Virus record (IMG/VR): IMGVR_UViG_3300004463_000594
Location: 1 to 47,807 of that record
Source: a virus
Direction: 5' to 3' (one strand)
Length of the DNA: 47,807 nucleotides
This document shows, piece by piece, positions 10,601 to 18,146 of this stretch. The translations under genes and the position numbers were made by a program. The notes beneath the pieces were generated by a model. The model was not told the origin of the DNA and did no database searches. It saw only the letters and a list, made by a program, of their open reading frames with translations. Each line of letters begins with the position of its first letter. Position 1 is the stretch's first letter.

Positions 10601-10652
10601 TATCCTCGGCGCTGGTGCTGTCGGTGAGCTGGTCAAGGGTTTGATCAGGCAT
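7629..10652 (-). CDS. tail fibre with central parallel beta-helix (1007 aa)
   Basis: ATG 10652 has GGGAGA nine bases upstream; the frame is open 34 codons further but that part is Pro/Arg-rich and lacks a ribosome site. The N-terminus MPDQTLDQLTDSTSAEDTDN is typical of virion-anchored fibres. Residues about 40-370 hold repeated blocks of the form LSLDIDxLSED/VRLSxL and TLGGIRxGxG, i.e. fibre-shaft repeats. About 370-700 is a beta-helix (ETYGAIRGAG, FINCRV, NNFINLRISG), and the C-terminus is a smaller beta domain. Known relatives are trimeric fibres; assignment to adsorption is from architecture and neighbours. Confidence 0.85.
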   Translation of the reverse strand: MPDQTLDQLTDSTSAEDTDNLYATRNGNSIRMKLAVALASRTPTGRQISTLNGIKGGGTLATDRSLELDIDSLSEDLSPDLVNDFLLSHDISTGLPRKVKMSRVASTGTGTGSEVSGPSIAAVSSPGQTTVSATTPGETLNFTAGANIQIQTDAAAKTVRWLASGLASSTISISAGAGLIGGGNLTANRNLSVDIPGLSEDTAPDTSADFVMTHDSSSGLLRKVRLSLLSSSSYTLPTASSTTLGGIRIGNGFTYDQATGILSVTPTGTSYILPPATDAVRGGIRVGSGLIISGDVLSNPNATPYTLPPAGVNTLGGVKQGQNITIAPDGTISAESSGGSADNSFRPETYGAIRGAGLTQQQRESNATAINTCWSQAATIKGRVDMGGGVWEIYGPLTLSGVSNLRIEGDWCTLRQFQSGVPVISLTNVSQITTAGFMLAYQTNQTTGADPVTGDTYIAALRLNAVTNCRFSDLDTRNAWVHIGLSGGGGSFSNTFINCRVNMTTGQSWGVVYRGGNGNNFINLRISGTAASQSVTGGAYIAAVDQLAFTNFVCESLDAQRAMSFVGVRAATVTGGVLTNIRPRAIGGYGIMVHGSTGSMIQLTGIHVGGTILDAVGQSLPEASIFGGEDGCAFLVANLSVSGTTKDAGTRFSLLGHTSAAAAKNLSGTFQQVRLDINSASPHRIDELSVATVDPTSDSLMGPMLSYNSVLGEVTGSLYTSGDESLTAYPAVHGRHIQCTQPLTVERTVTISRQIDRAYASAVFSAPRTVRGATMRITRTTASTGAALLTVANHTGSSIVGLATNQSVLVVFDGSNWTMVPGSLATSGGGGSGAEIVYATTAEAVAGTSTTTAMNPARTKEAYNAFAQTNELTGTIGQVMGFDASGNAVAVKMTRTMLVPVVAESVALTVGATVRRISMPLSLKLTSLRVFIPFAGTTATTIDVNLAGVSLLLAPITVAGNTSTASTSSFSVASGGIITQGAVLDFDIDAAGAGAKGVQVTFVGYEV

Positions 10653-10680
10653 GGTGGCGTCTCCCGGCGACCGTAATCGC

Positions 10681-13600
10681 TCAGCCGTTGGGCATAAAGG
10701 TGGGGCCGGAAACCAGGGTGGCGGTCCCGCCGCTCTGGGTGGCGGTGTTGCCATTGCCCGAGAGATCCGTCAGGGTGGCCGCCGTGCTGGTGAACTTATG
10801 GTACCACTTCGGATTGATCCCAAGTGAGGTCTTGAGATCCTTTCCCCTGGCGATGTCCTGCATCTGAGCCTGGGTCAGCCTGCCGTCCATCTGGAAAGCC
10901 AGGTGCATCTTGCCGCCAAAGTAACGGGTCGCCGGAGTATCCTGCCGGGTGCCGATCGTGATGGTGGTGCCGGGAGGCTGCAAGGCGCCGAGCGCGCCGG
11001 ACAGGATGGCATCGTGGAACAAGACGCGGGTGCCGTTGATCGGCGTATAGTAGATCTTGATCGAGCCGGACGAGGCATCCCGCTCGATGGTCCACAGGTA
11101 GTATTTGCCATCGACCAGAGACGTCACCGTGGGGGTAAAGATCTCCTGGTCCAGGGAAGCGGCGCCATCGTCGAAGGAGAACGAGAAGCGGTTTGCGGCA
11201 GTCCCAGCGTAGCTGGCCTCACCGAGGAAGAAGTTTACGCATCCAGCGGCGAAGAATGCACCGGTGCTGTAGATGTACTGTGCCACTGTTCCGACATTGT
11301 CGTCGAACGCCATGATGAAGCCAAGGGTCCACTCTCCGGCGGGTAGAGTGTGGCTAGCAGTCTTGGTCATGGTGTAGATCAGTCCAGTTTCGTCGAACTG
11401 AACGGCGTTGGTCAGGACGGGGAACTGCGGGCCGGATGTCAAGGTAACGCCGCCAATGACCGAGGCAGCGCCATTGCTGGCGGAACCGCTGTTGGCAATC
11501 GGCGTCGTCAACGTGTTGAGCTTGGTGTAGATATCTGGTGTCTTGGAAAGGTCTGTAACCAGGTCGCTGCCGCTGGCGATCTGCTGCATCTCTGTCGCGG
11601 TCAGCAGCCCATTCATCCTAAAAGAGCTGTAGAGGGAACCGGCCAACCAGCGATCGTTACCGCCAACAGGCGGCGCGCGAGTGCCAAATGCGACCGGTGT
11701 GGTGGGAGCCACGGCCCCCAGGCCGGTAACGCTGCCGCTGATATAGAGCGTCCTCGTTCCTCCGGGAGAGACATGGTAGATGTTAATGACTTCCGTGGCC
11801 TTGACACGCTCGACGATGAACAAACGCCAGGACGTATCGAGGAAGGAAGCATTGGCAGCTCCCGAAATCGTTAGAGCGGTGGCCCCGGCTCCCCGAATAA
11901 CCATCTCGACCGCGCCGGGCTTGGCTGTCGCCCCGGTGACACCTGCCTCGTAGATTAGCAGGTTGAAGGTCTGGACGCCGCCGTAGGGGCCGCAGGAGAT
12001 AAGGTACTGGGATGCTGTTCCAGCCGGATTGTCTATCCGCGCCCAGATGCCCATCGTCCAATCTGCATCCGGCAGGTTCCAACCGCCGGTGAGCGCGTAC
12101 CGGATGTGGCCGGTAGCATTGTCGAGGGCGAGGGCGGGATTGCTGATGACCCCGGCTTCCAGGGCCGTCTGGACCGGAGACATCAGCGGCTGGAGGGCAT
12201 TGCCGACCGTGCGTCCGAGGGCGGCTGTATTATCGTAGACCGGAGATGAGCCGTCGAAGCGTCCCCACTGATAGTAGACATCGACCGGACCGGCCGGGTC
12301 AGTCGCCAGAACGAGAGAGATTGTGTTGGTGCCGAGCGTGACACTGGAGATCGGCAAGGCCGCGGCATCACTGTGGACGGCGTCCCTGGGGAAGACCTGG
12401 AAGCCGGTCGCAGGACTGCCGGTGTTGGTCTTGAGCGCACTGCCCGCGCGGTGCTGGACGGTGAGGGTGATCGTGGTGCCGGTACGGCTGGCGCCGGTGA
12501 TCGACGGGCCGAGATTATGGACCGTCTCGGTACCCATGGCGAACAGAAGGGCGTGGGCATAGGCGTAGGCGATCAACTCGGAGCCGGAGGCAGTCTGGTT
12601 GATGTCGTCGGACAGCGGCACATCCGGCACCCAGCCGAGATTGACCACGGTGGAATTTTCCGCCAGGTACTCGTAGTGGGCGCGGCGGGTTTCTTGGGTA
12701 AAGAAATCGCTGTCGGCGGTGTTGCTGCGGTTCATCAGGGGGAAAACGCCGAAGCGCTGGACGGTGGCGGCACCGCTCAGTCCAGTACGAAGAGCGGCCA
12801 GCCGGGTCTTGTAGTCCGCCTTGGTGATGGTACCGATACCGGTGCCGCCCTGATTCCACAGGATGCCAGAGACAGCGCCGAGCGAGGTCAGGCGGGTGAC
12901 GGCGGTGAGGTAAGCCGGATCTCCGGCTTCCCAGTCAGTGATCGCGGTGTCATCGACGCTGACCTGGACGACGGCCTGCGGCACCGTGGTATATGAGACC
13001 ATCAGGTTGAGAAAACGCACGACGCCGTTGCCGCCAGTTCCGGCGACGACGCCGGGCAGGGTCCAGTCGGCAGCGCCGGTATAGTAGGCAGTCCTATCAT
13101 CCGGTGTCGGCGGTGCGTTAACCAGGATCGACATGCGGTTCTGCTGGGACTGCCCAGCAAGCATCCAGACATCCCCGACCGCAACGGTGTTAGCGGCGGT
13201 ATAGACGGCGGCGGGATCTTCGTCGAGACGGTACTGGAGTTTGTACCAGCCGCCCTGCGGCACGGTCAGCGTGCCGTTCCAGACACCGTTGCCAGACGAT
13301 CCAAGGCCGTTGGTGTAAATGTTGGAGATTTCGCTGTCGGTCAGGGCGCTGGCGCAGACAAAGACCTCTGCCAGTGCCCCGTCAAGGTTTGGCTTGAAAG
13401 GGGACGCCGCGAGCAGAAAGTCTCCCGTTCCGACCTTGCGGGTCGCAATCGTGACCGGTGTCTGCTTGACGCCATTGGCGAAAAGAGCAACCTCACCGGT
13501 GGATTGGGTGTACCGGCCGACATAGTGTTTCCAAGCACCCGAGACATAGGTCTGCGCATCGGTCGAGAAAACCACCGTGTCCGTACTGGAGTGTATCCTG

Positions 13601-14175
13601 AACTGGACAGCACTTCCCTCGATGAGAAGCTGATAGTTCGTCGCCTTGGACAGGATGGAGCCATCTCCGCCGGTTTCACTGTCGACCCTGACCCAGGCCC
13701 CGACCGTTACCGAGTCATTGGTGACGGTCGATTTTCCTGGAAACCCGGCAGACATGTCAGTCTCCGCGAGTGAAAACTGCTGGGTGCTGGCCTTGACGAA
13801 GTTCACGGCATCCTTGCCGCTGGGTCCCGCCACTTTGGTCGGGGCGCTGGCGGATGGCACGAGGATATCGAGAGAACTGACGGAACTTGCCCTGTTCCCG
13901 GATGCCTCCGCGAACAGCCACGATGCCACGACGGTTGGCCCAGATGCACCACTGGCAACGGCGGTCCAGCCGAGCACTTCCGTAGAGGTCTCCGCATTGA
14001 TGATACGGGCGGAGACGCCGGTGGTGGTGCCGGTATAGGTCCCGGAGAGAGAGAGGACGGCGGTTCCTCCGGTGCGCTGGAAGACGCGCCGCGACGGCAG
14101 TTCGGCTGCGGCAACGCGGATAGCGCCACCACTCGCCCGACGGCGCGCGGTGGAGACGATACTGCCTAATGTCAT
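10681..14175 (-). CDS. tail protein: LamG, SGNH/sialate-O-acetylesterase-like domain, two C-terminal LamG-like repeats (1164 aa)
   Basis: The start MTLGSIVSTARRR at 14175 overlaps the upstream stop (ATGA). LamG spans about residues 85-290 (WVRVDSETGGDG; TGEVALFANGVK). A carbohydrate-esterase block follows: WMLAGQSQ at 337-344 carries the GQS nucleophile motif, and further on GILWNQGG and YKTRLAALRTGL match the sialate-O-acetylesterase pattern. The block where the catalytic DxxH is expected reads SDDINQTASG, with no His, so activity is uncertain. Two tandem LamG-like repeats (each with DADWTMGIWA/AGEWTLGFIM-type strands) complete the C-terminus. Deacetylation of host surface polysaccharide during adsorption is a reasonable but unproven role. 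Confidence 0.85.
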   Translation of the reverse strand: MTLGSIVSTARRRASGGAIRVAAAELPSRRVFQRTGGTAVLSLSGTYTGTTTGVSARIINAETSTEVLGWTAVASGASGPTVVASWLFAEASGNRASSVSSLDILVPSASAPTKVAGPSGKDAVNFVKASTQQFSLAETDMSAGFPGKSTVTNDSVTVGAWVRVDSETGGDGSILSKATNYQLLIEGSAVQFRIHSSTDTVVFSTDAQTYVSGAWKHYVGRYTQSTGEVALFANGVKQTPVTIATRKVGTGDFLLAASPFKPNLDGALAEVFVCASALTDSEISNIYTNGLGSSGNGVWNGTLTVPQGGWYKLQYRLDEDPAAVYTAANTVAVGDVWMLAGQSQQNRMSILVNAPPTPDDRTAYYTGAADWTLPGVVAGTGGNGVVRFLNLMVSYTTVPQAVVQVSVDDTAITDWEAGDPAYLTAVTRLTSLGAVSGILWNQGGTGIGTITKADYKTRLAALRTGLSGAATVQRFGVFPLMNRSNTADSDFFTQETRRAHYEYLAENSTVVNLGWVPDVPLSDDINQTASGSELIAYAYAHALLFAMGTETVHNLGPSITGASRTGTTITLTVQHRAGSALKTNTGSPATGFQVFPRDAVHSDAAALPISSVTLGTNTISLVLATDPAGPVDVYYQWGRFDGSSPVYDNTAALGRTVGNALQPLMSPVQTALEAGVISNPALALDNATGHIRYALTGGWNLPDADWTMGIWARIDNPAGTASQYLISCGPYGGVQTFNLLIYEAGVTGATAKPGAVEMVIRGAGATALTISGAANASFLDTSWRLFIVERVKATEVINIYHVSPGGTRTLYISGSVTGLGAVAPTTPVAFGTRAPPVGGNDRWLAGSLYSSFRMNGLLTATEMQQIASGSDLVTDLSKTPDIYTKLNTLTTPIANSGSASNGAASVIGGVTLTSGPQFPVLTNAVQFDETGLIYTMTKTASHTLPAGEWTLGFIMAFDDNVGTVAQYIYSTGAFFAAGCVNFFLGEASYAGTAANRFSFSFDDGAASLDQEIFTPTVTSLVDGKYYLWTIERDASSGSIKIYYTPINGTRVLFHDAILSGALGALQPPGTTITIGTRQDTPATRYFGGKMHLAFQMDGRLTQAQMQDIARGKDLKTSLGINPKWYHKFTSTAATLTDLSGNGNTATQSGGTATLVSGPTFMPNG

Positions 14176-14588
14176 GGAGCGGTATCGCCGCTCAGGACGA
14201 TCTGGGGAGCGGTTCCGGCGTTGGCCGTGCAAACCAGAAAGGCGATGGCGTATTGACCGGCGGTTCGGGTGTGGGTGCCCCTGGACACCAGGGTTCCGCC
14301 GGTGACCTGGACCACGGCGGCTCCGGCGCCCATCTGGATGAGGGTCAACTCGAACCCAACCGGCGTCGTGTTCGGCAAGGTGACGGTGACGGCTGTTGCG
14401 GCGTTTACCACGATCTTACGCCGGTTGTCAGCCAGGCCGACGCCGTAGTTGGCCGTGGCTGTGACGAGGGCCTGGGTGGTGCGATCTTCCAGGGTGTCCA
14501 CGATATCATGGAGATCCTGGACGGATGTTCCGGCAGCCGTGCCGAGCGGCATCTTGGCCTTGAGCCCAGCAATGGTATCGACGGCCAT
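14172..14588 (-). CDS. small phage protein, paralogue of 15422..15841 (138 aa)
   Basis: Starts MAVDTIAGLKAKMP after GGAGG and ends overlapping the esterase gene. A helical N-terminal third (DLHDIVDTLEDRTTQALV) is followed by a beta-rich domain (VTVTLPNTTPVGFELTLIQ ... GTAPQIVLSG). The same layout and many identical positions occur in the 139-aa protein at 15422..15841, so the pair arose by duplication with the 258-aa gene between. The small beta domain recalls phage fibre-tip or chaperone-like proteins; function unknown. Confidence 0.8.
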   Translation of the reverse strand: MAVDTIAGLKAKMPLGTAAGTSVQDLHDIVDTLEDRTTQALVTATANYGVGLADNRRKIVVNAATAVTVTLPNTTPVGFELTLIQMGAGAAVVQVTGGTLVSRGTHTRTAGQYAIAFLVCTANAGTAPQIVLSGDTAP

Positions 14589-14645
14589 AGGATGCCTCCG
14601 GGAACGTGAGAGATCTTGGGAAAGGCTGGGATCTGGACAGCGGCC

Positions 14646-15422
14646 CTAGGACCCCTGGATTTCCTGGATCTGGATATCGGAGACGACGGCCGTGCCGGTG
14701 GCGGCGCGCTGAAACAGGATCGAGGACGTGGTGGTGGTAGCGCGGAACTCGTAGGTCCGGCTGCCGACCGCATCGCTCGACGTGGCGGCCTTCATCTGCT
14801 GACCACCGCTGACAGAACCGATCAAGCACATGGTCGTGTTGGTATTGTTGACCCAGCGTAGCCGGTAGAGTTTGGCGGCGACGGTGGTGCAGACTTGGCG
14901 CGCCGCGAGGGTCGTGCCGGTTGCCGGAATGGTGATGGCGCCGGTGGTGGTATCGACCGTCACTCCGGCAGAAAGATTGGTCCAGGCAGTCGGGGAGACC
15001 AGGGCGGTATCAACCCAGGTGACTTCCGGGATCTCCTGGATCTTGAGGTCTGAGATGGTGGTGGTCCCGGCGGCGGTGCGCTGGAACGTCATGTGCAGCG
15101 TCGTGGCGGTGACGGTAACGTCGAACAGAAGATCTCCAACGACGGCATGGCGGTACTGGATGCCCCCAGCAGAGGTTCCTGCATACATCGACATGCCGGT
15201 CGTGCCGGAGTAGACCCAGGTCACCCGGTAGCGTTTGCCAACCGTGACCGGATATGTGCCGCGCCGAGCCGTGGTGGTGGTGCCGTAGGTGATGCTGATT
15301 GTCTGGGCGGTGGTATCGATGCTGGTAGCGCCGTCGCCAACCACAGTCGTGAAGGTATCGACCGGCAGGCTGAGGATCGGGCTGACCGTGCTGTTGCCGG
15401 AAACGGCGGCGCGGGCTAGCAT
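14646..15422 (-). CDS. two-module beta-sandwich (CBM-like) phage protein (258 aa)
   Basis: Start MLARAAVSGN at 15422 overlaps the upstream stop (TGATG); the longer frame is Arg-rich shadow. After a short linker the protein holds two homologous modules of about 100 residues: TISITYGTTTTARRG...FQRTAAGTTTISDLKIQEIP and AITIPATGTTLAARQ...FQRAATGTAVVSDIQIQEI. A third copy opens the 384-aa protein at 3520..4674. The fold is likely a jelly-roll carbohydrate-binding module; binding is not demonstrated. Confidence 0.8.
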   Translation of the reverse strand: MLARAAVSGNSTVSPILSLPVDTFTTVVGDGATSIDTTAQTISITYGTTTTARRGTYPVTVGKRYRVTWVYSGTTGMSMYAGTSAGGIQYRHAVVGDLLFDVTVTATTLHMTFQRTAAGTTTISDLKIQEIPEVTWVDTALVSPTAWTNLSAGVTVDTTTGAITIPATGTTLAARQVCTTVAAKLYRLRWVNNTNTTMCLIGSVSGGQQMKAATSSDAVGSRTYEFRATTTTSSILFQRAATGTAVVSDIQIQEIQGS

Positions 15423-15841
15423 CAGGCCGCCGTCTGCCCGGAGAAGGCGACTTGCGGCGCGGTCCCGGCATTGGCGTAGACGAACAGATAGGCTTGGGCG
15501 TAGGCCCCAGCGGTCTTGGTGTGGTTGTTGAGGTGCCTCAGGTTGCCACCGGTCACCGCGACCGTGACGGCCCCAGCGCCGAGTTGCAGGATCAGGCACT
15601 CCCAGCCGACTGGAACGTTATTGGGGATCGTGAAGGTGATCGCGGCGGCATTGTCGAAGGTGATGCGCCTGCGATTGTCTGTCAGGGCGGCGGTGTAGGA
15701 GGTCCCGGTCTGGACGACGACGGACTGGCTAGTACGGTCCTCAACAGTATCGATCAGGTCATGAATGTCCGAGATGGTCGTCCCGCCGGGCGTATTGGCG
15801 GGCATCTTGGCCTTGAGCCCGGCGATGGTATCGACGGCCAT
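15422..15841 (-). CDS. small phage protein, paralogue of 14172..14588 (139 aa)
   Basis: ATG 15841 follows GGAG and overlaps the upstream stop (TGATG). MAVDTIAGLKAKMP is identical over 14 residues to the paralogue; a helical segment (DIHDLIDTVEDRTSQSVVV) and a beta domain (ITFTIPNNVPVGWECLILQ, GTAPQVAFSG) follow. The two copies flank the CBM-like gene, giving the order copy, two-module gene, copy. Likely a fibre-associated accessory; unknown. Confidence 0.8.
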   Translation of the reverse strand: MAVDTIAGLKAKMPANTPGGTTISDIHDLIDTVEDRTSQSVVVQTGTSYTAALTDNRRRITFDNAAAITFTIPNNVPVGWECLILQLGAGAVTVAVTGGNLRHLNNHTKTAGAYAQAYLFVYANAGTAPQVAFSGQTAA

Positions 15842-16056
15842 CAATTAAACTCCGTAGAAAAGTCAGGTCCGAAATCGGATACGCGACCAGACACGTCAAA
15901 CGCGTCTGGTACGTCGAAGCCTTGGGCATCGGGCAACGGGAAGGGCGTGCCGGGCTCCCAGCCCGCGCGCCTCAAGCGTTCATCCCGAGCGACACGGAAC
16001 GCCTCGGAAATGGACGCAGCGCGACCGCGACGGGATCTGGCAAGACGCGCAACCAT
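15841..16056 (-). CDS. small phage protein, unknown (71 aa)
   Basis: Overlaps its upstream neighbour as TAATG and its downstream one as TGATG. Basic N-terminal half (RLARSRRGRAASISEAFRVA) with helical propensity; C-terminal half rich in Asp, Phe and Pro. No domain recognised. Retained because of the start/stop coupling on both sides. Confidence 0.65.
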   Translation of the reverse strand: MVARLARSRRGRAASISEAFRVARDERLRRAGWEPGTPFPLPDAQGFDVPDAFDVSGRVSDFGPDFSTEFN

Positions 16057-16454
16057 TACGCAGAGGGTTCATCCGGAGAGACGGAGTCATCGGCCGGAGG
16101 CTCTGCATCATCGAGTGGCGGTTCGTTCTGGGTCTCGTCCTTGGAGGTGGCGGCTCCGGCATTGAGGGTGACGATGCGGGCCTCTCCGCCGACCACCTCG
16201 ATGTCCTGGACACCGATGATCATCTTCATTTCTGCGCCGGGTAGGGCGTCCGCTGTGGCGCGGACCTGGACCGCGCCGATCTGGCCGACCGTGACGACTT
16301 CGGCCGACATACCGTCCTCGCTCGGGGTCACGGTGACGATACCGTCTACGCTGGTTTCCCAGGTCGGCTGGCCATCGATCGGGGCCGGATTGCCGTAGCG
16401 GTCCTTGTAGGACACCGACAGCACGACCTGCTGGTCTGCGGTTAGAACGAGCAT
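16056..16454 (-). CDS. Ig-like (BIG2-type) small phage protein (132 aa)
   Basis: Residues about 1-95 have the spacing of a bacterial Ig-like fold: QQVVLSVSYKDRYGNPAPIDG, WETSVDGIVTVTPSEDG, AEVVTVGQIGAVQVRATADA. The last about 35 residues are an acidic, Pro-rich tail. The ribosome site AAGGAG lies within the end of the 53-aa gene upstream. BIG2-like domains decorate many phage head and tail proteins and may bind surface sugars; here the position right after the head genes suggests a head or neck decoration. Confidence 0.8.
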   Translation of the reverse strand: MLVLTADQQVVLSVSYKDRYGNPAPIDGQPTWETSVDGIVTVTPSEDGMSAEVVTVGQIGAVQVRATADALPGAEMKMIIGVQDIEVVGGEARIVTLNAGAATSKDETQNEPPLDDAEPPADDSVSPDEPSA

Positions 16455-16461
16455 GGATGTC

Positions 16462-16623
16462 TTACTCCTTGGCGCAAACGGGACCGATCTTGAAGACGCA
16501 GATCGGCGTATCGGAGGGCGGTGGCGTCTCGGCCTGCGGCTTAATCACGACCGTGATGCTGGCCGTCTCAACCTGATGACTTGAGATCAGGCGGGCCAAG
16601 GCGACACCGATATCCTCGGACAT
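16462..16623 (-). CDS. very small phage protein (53 aa)
   Basis: ATG 16623 to TAA 16462: MSEDIGVALARLISSHQVET followed by TASITVVIKPQ and ending VFKIGPVCAKE. It sits 11 bases after the Pro-rich gene and its last codons include the AAGGAG that serves the Ig-like gene, an arrangement of translational coupling. No known domain. Confidence 0.65.
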   Translation of the reverse strand: MSEDIGVALARLISSHQVETASITVVIKPQAETPPPSDTPICVFKIGPVCAKE

Positions 16624-16634
16624 GAACCCCGCCC

Positions 16635-17045
16635 TTAGCTTTCCGGACCGGCGCCCTCACCCTTGGACTTGCCGCGAGAGGACTTCTTGGCTGGATTGGA
16701 GGTCGTCGTCTGGCGCTCCCCCTCCTTCTGCTCTCCCGGCATTTCAAGGGGTGGGCGGCGGAAGCTGGGGGCATTGGGGTCCCGACCGATGACAGTATCC
16801 CCGACATTACGGATCGTGCCGCCTGCGAGGGCCGGGTGGCCCTCCAGGTCGTGCGCGCCGCCCAGGTTGGGACCGGACGTCGTATCCGGGACATCCGGCT
16901 TGACGACTGGCGGCAGCGGGCCGGGGTTGGTGTTCTCCGGCGGCGGTTCCGGCTGCGGCGGCGGTTCCGGCTGCGGCGGCTGCCCAGGAGCGGGTTCTGT
17001 GGGCTCTACCGGGGTTTCTGGCTGGCCTTCGTTGGGGTCGGACAT
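16635..17045 (-). CDS. proline-rich phage protein (136 aa)
   Basis: The first 60 residues are a Pro/Glu/Gln repeat (QPPQPEPPPQPEPPPENT), followed by a short conserved-looking core (TIRNVGDTVIGRDPNAPSFR) and a basic tail (KKSSRGKSKGEG). Low-complexity Pro-rich linkers of this type occur in phage head or tail completion proteins. It is 2 bases from the preceding gene. Confidence 0.75.
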   Translation of the reverse strand: MSDPNEGQPETPVEPTEPAPGQPPQPEPPPQPEPPPENTNPGPLPPVVKPDVPDTTSGPNLGGAHDLEGHPALAGGTIRNVGDTVIGRDPNAPSFRRPPLEMPGEQKEGERQTTTSNPAKKSSRGKSKGEGAGPES

Positions 17046-17047
17046 GG

Positions 17048-17869
17048 TTACTTCTCCTTGGCGGGCGCGGTGCCGGGAACCGGAACGGGCTGGGCCTTGG
17101 GGGCATCCACCGGCTTGGTGGCATAGTCCTTGTTGGCCTCAGAGGCACTGGAGGCGACCGGGGCGGTCTTGACCGGTGGCTCCTTGGCGGGTTCCGGGGG
17201 CTTCTCCGCCTTGGCCTTGATGTCCTTGCGGGCCTTGGCCTCCTCCTCCGCAGCGGTGTCCTGCATCAGGTCGGCACGCGGCACCATGCGGCTGTCGTGC
17301 TTCTCCGCGATCTTGCCGACCGTTTCGGACTTATCGTCCTCAGGCAGTTTGACCGGCTTGGTGCTGGACTTTTTGGAGACGGTGGTATCGACATCGGGAC
17401 GCTGCGTATAGTCTTCGGTAGCGCGGATGCGGCCATCGTGCTGGGGAGCGCGAGGGTCCTCGTAGTCCTTGTATGCTTCTGCCTGAAGCGGCGCCATACC
17501 CTTCTGGGAGCGGTCCTGCCCGGCCTCGTCGTGGTCCGGGATGGCCTTGGTCTTGGCGTCCCGCAGATGGGAGTTCTGCAACTCGTTACGTGCTTCTTCG
17601 CTGAGGACGCGCACCTTGTTAAGTTCGGACTGCCGGGCGCCTTCAAGCTCACGCCCCTTATCCGAACCGGAGGGAATGTTGACCAGCTTGCGAATGTCCG
17701 GGTAGGGCGGAGACGCCATATCGGGTGTCGGCTCCCTGGCATACTCGCTCAGTTGCCGGGCATCCATGGCATGGTTGAGGGGGGTGTTCTGCTTGGCGTC
17801 GTCCCGCGCCTTGGCGTCGGCCAGTGCCTCGTTCTGGCGGCGGGACCTATTGAAGCTGGTCACACTCAT
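17048..17869 (-). CDS. charged, Lys/Glu/Pro-rich phage protein (273 aa)
   Basis: Start MSVTSFNRSRRQN at 17869 preceded by GAGGAAGG; the frame continues upstream but without a ribosome site. Strongly charged and largely disordered-looking: acidic/basic helical N-terminal half (LEGARQSELNKVRVLSEEARNE, residues about 75-95) and a C-terminal Ala/Lys/Pro/Glu tail (AEKPPEPAKEPPVK). No domain seen. First gene after the capsid, 275 bases away, so perhaps a head-associated or DNA-condensing protein. Confidence 0.75.
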   Translation of the reverse strand: MSVTSFNRSRRQNEALADAKARDDAKQNTPLNHAMDARQLSEYAREPTPDMASPPYPDIRKLVNIPSGSDKGRELEGARQSELNKVRVLSEEARNELQNSHLRDAKTKAIPDHDEAGQDRSQKGMAPLQAEAYKDYEDPRAPQHDGRIRATEDYTQRPDVDTTVSKKSSTKPVKLPEDDKSETVGKIAEKHDSRMVPRADLMQDTAAEEEAKARKDIKAKAEKPPEPAKEPPVKTAPVASSASEANKDYATKPVDAPKAQPVPVPGTAPAKEK

Positions 17870-18144
17870 GATCGTGCCTTCCTCTATGTTGGGGCACAGT
17901 CTCGGCTGGCAGAACCGAGAGCCCCATTCGGCCAGCGATCCAAAAATCGCGCCGTCGCCCAAGGAGCAACTGCGTTGGGTCACAGCCAACGTTACACCCT
18001 GCACTCTCTTTTAAGGAGAGGTCTTGCGGTGTCTTTGACAAGAGTGCCCCTGATGTGAAACAGGATTTCATCCCACCTCACACAAGGAAGACAATCCTTG
18101 ACCGCACCCAACGCCAAACTTCAACTGACTACTTTCAGTTGAAG
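17870..18144. other. intergenic region after the capsid gene, no gene supported
   Basis: About 275 bases between capsid and the 273-aa gene. Besides the perfect hairpin at its right end I see only short imperfect inverted repeats (for example CTCTCC...GAGAG near 18005). A 74-codon open frame here has no good ribosome site and a low-complexity product. Confidence 0.5.
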
Positions 18145-18146
18145 TT
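18117..18146 (-). repeat. perfect 12-bp hairpin overlapping the capsid stop codon
   Basis: AACTTCAACTGA, a 6-base spacer, then TCAGTTGAAGTT. The capsid TAA (18147-18145) overlaps the first arm on the minus strand; only three T follow the second arm, so it is a weak terminator, an mRNA 3'-end stabiliser or a processing site. Confidence 0.7.
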
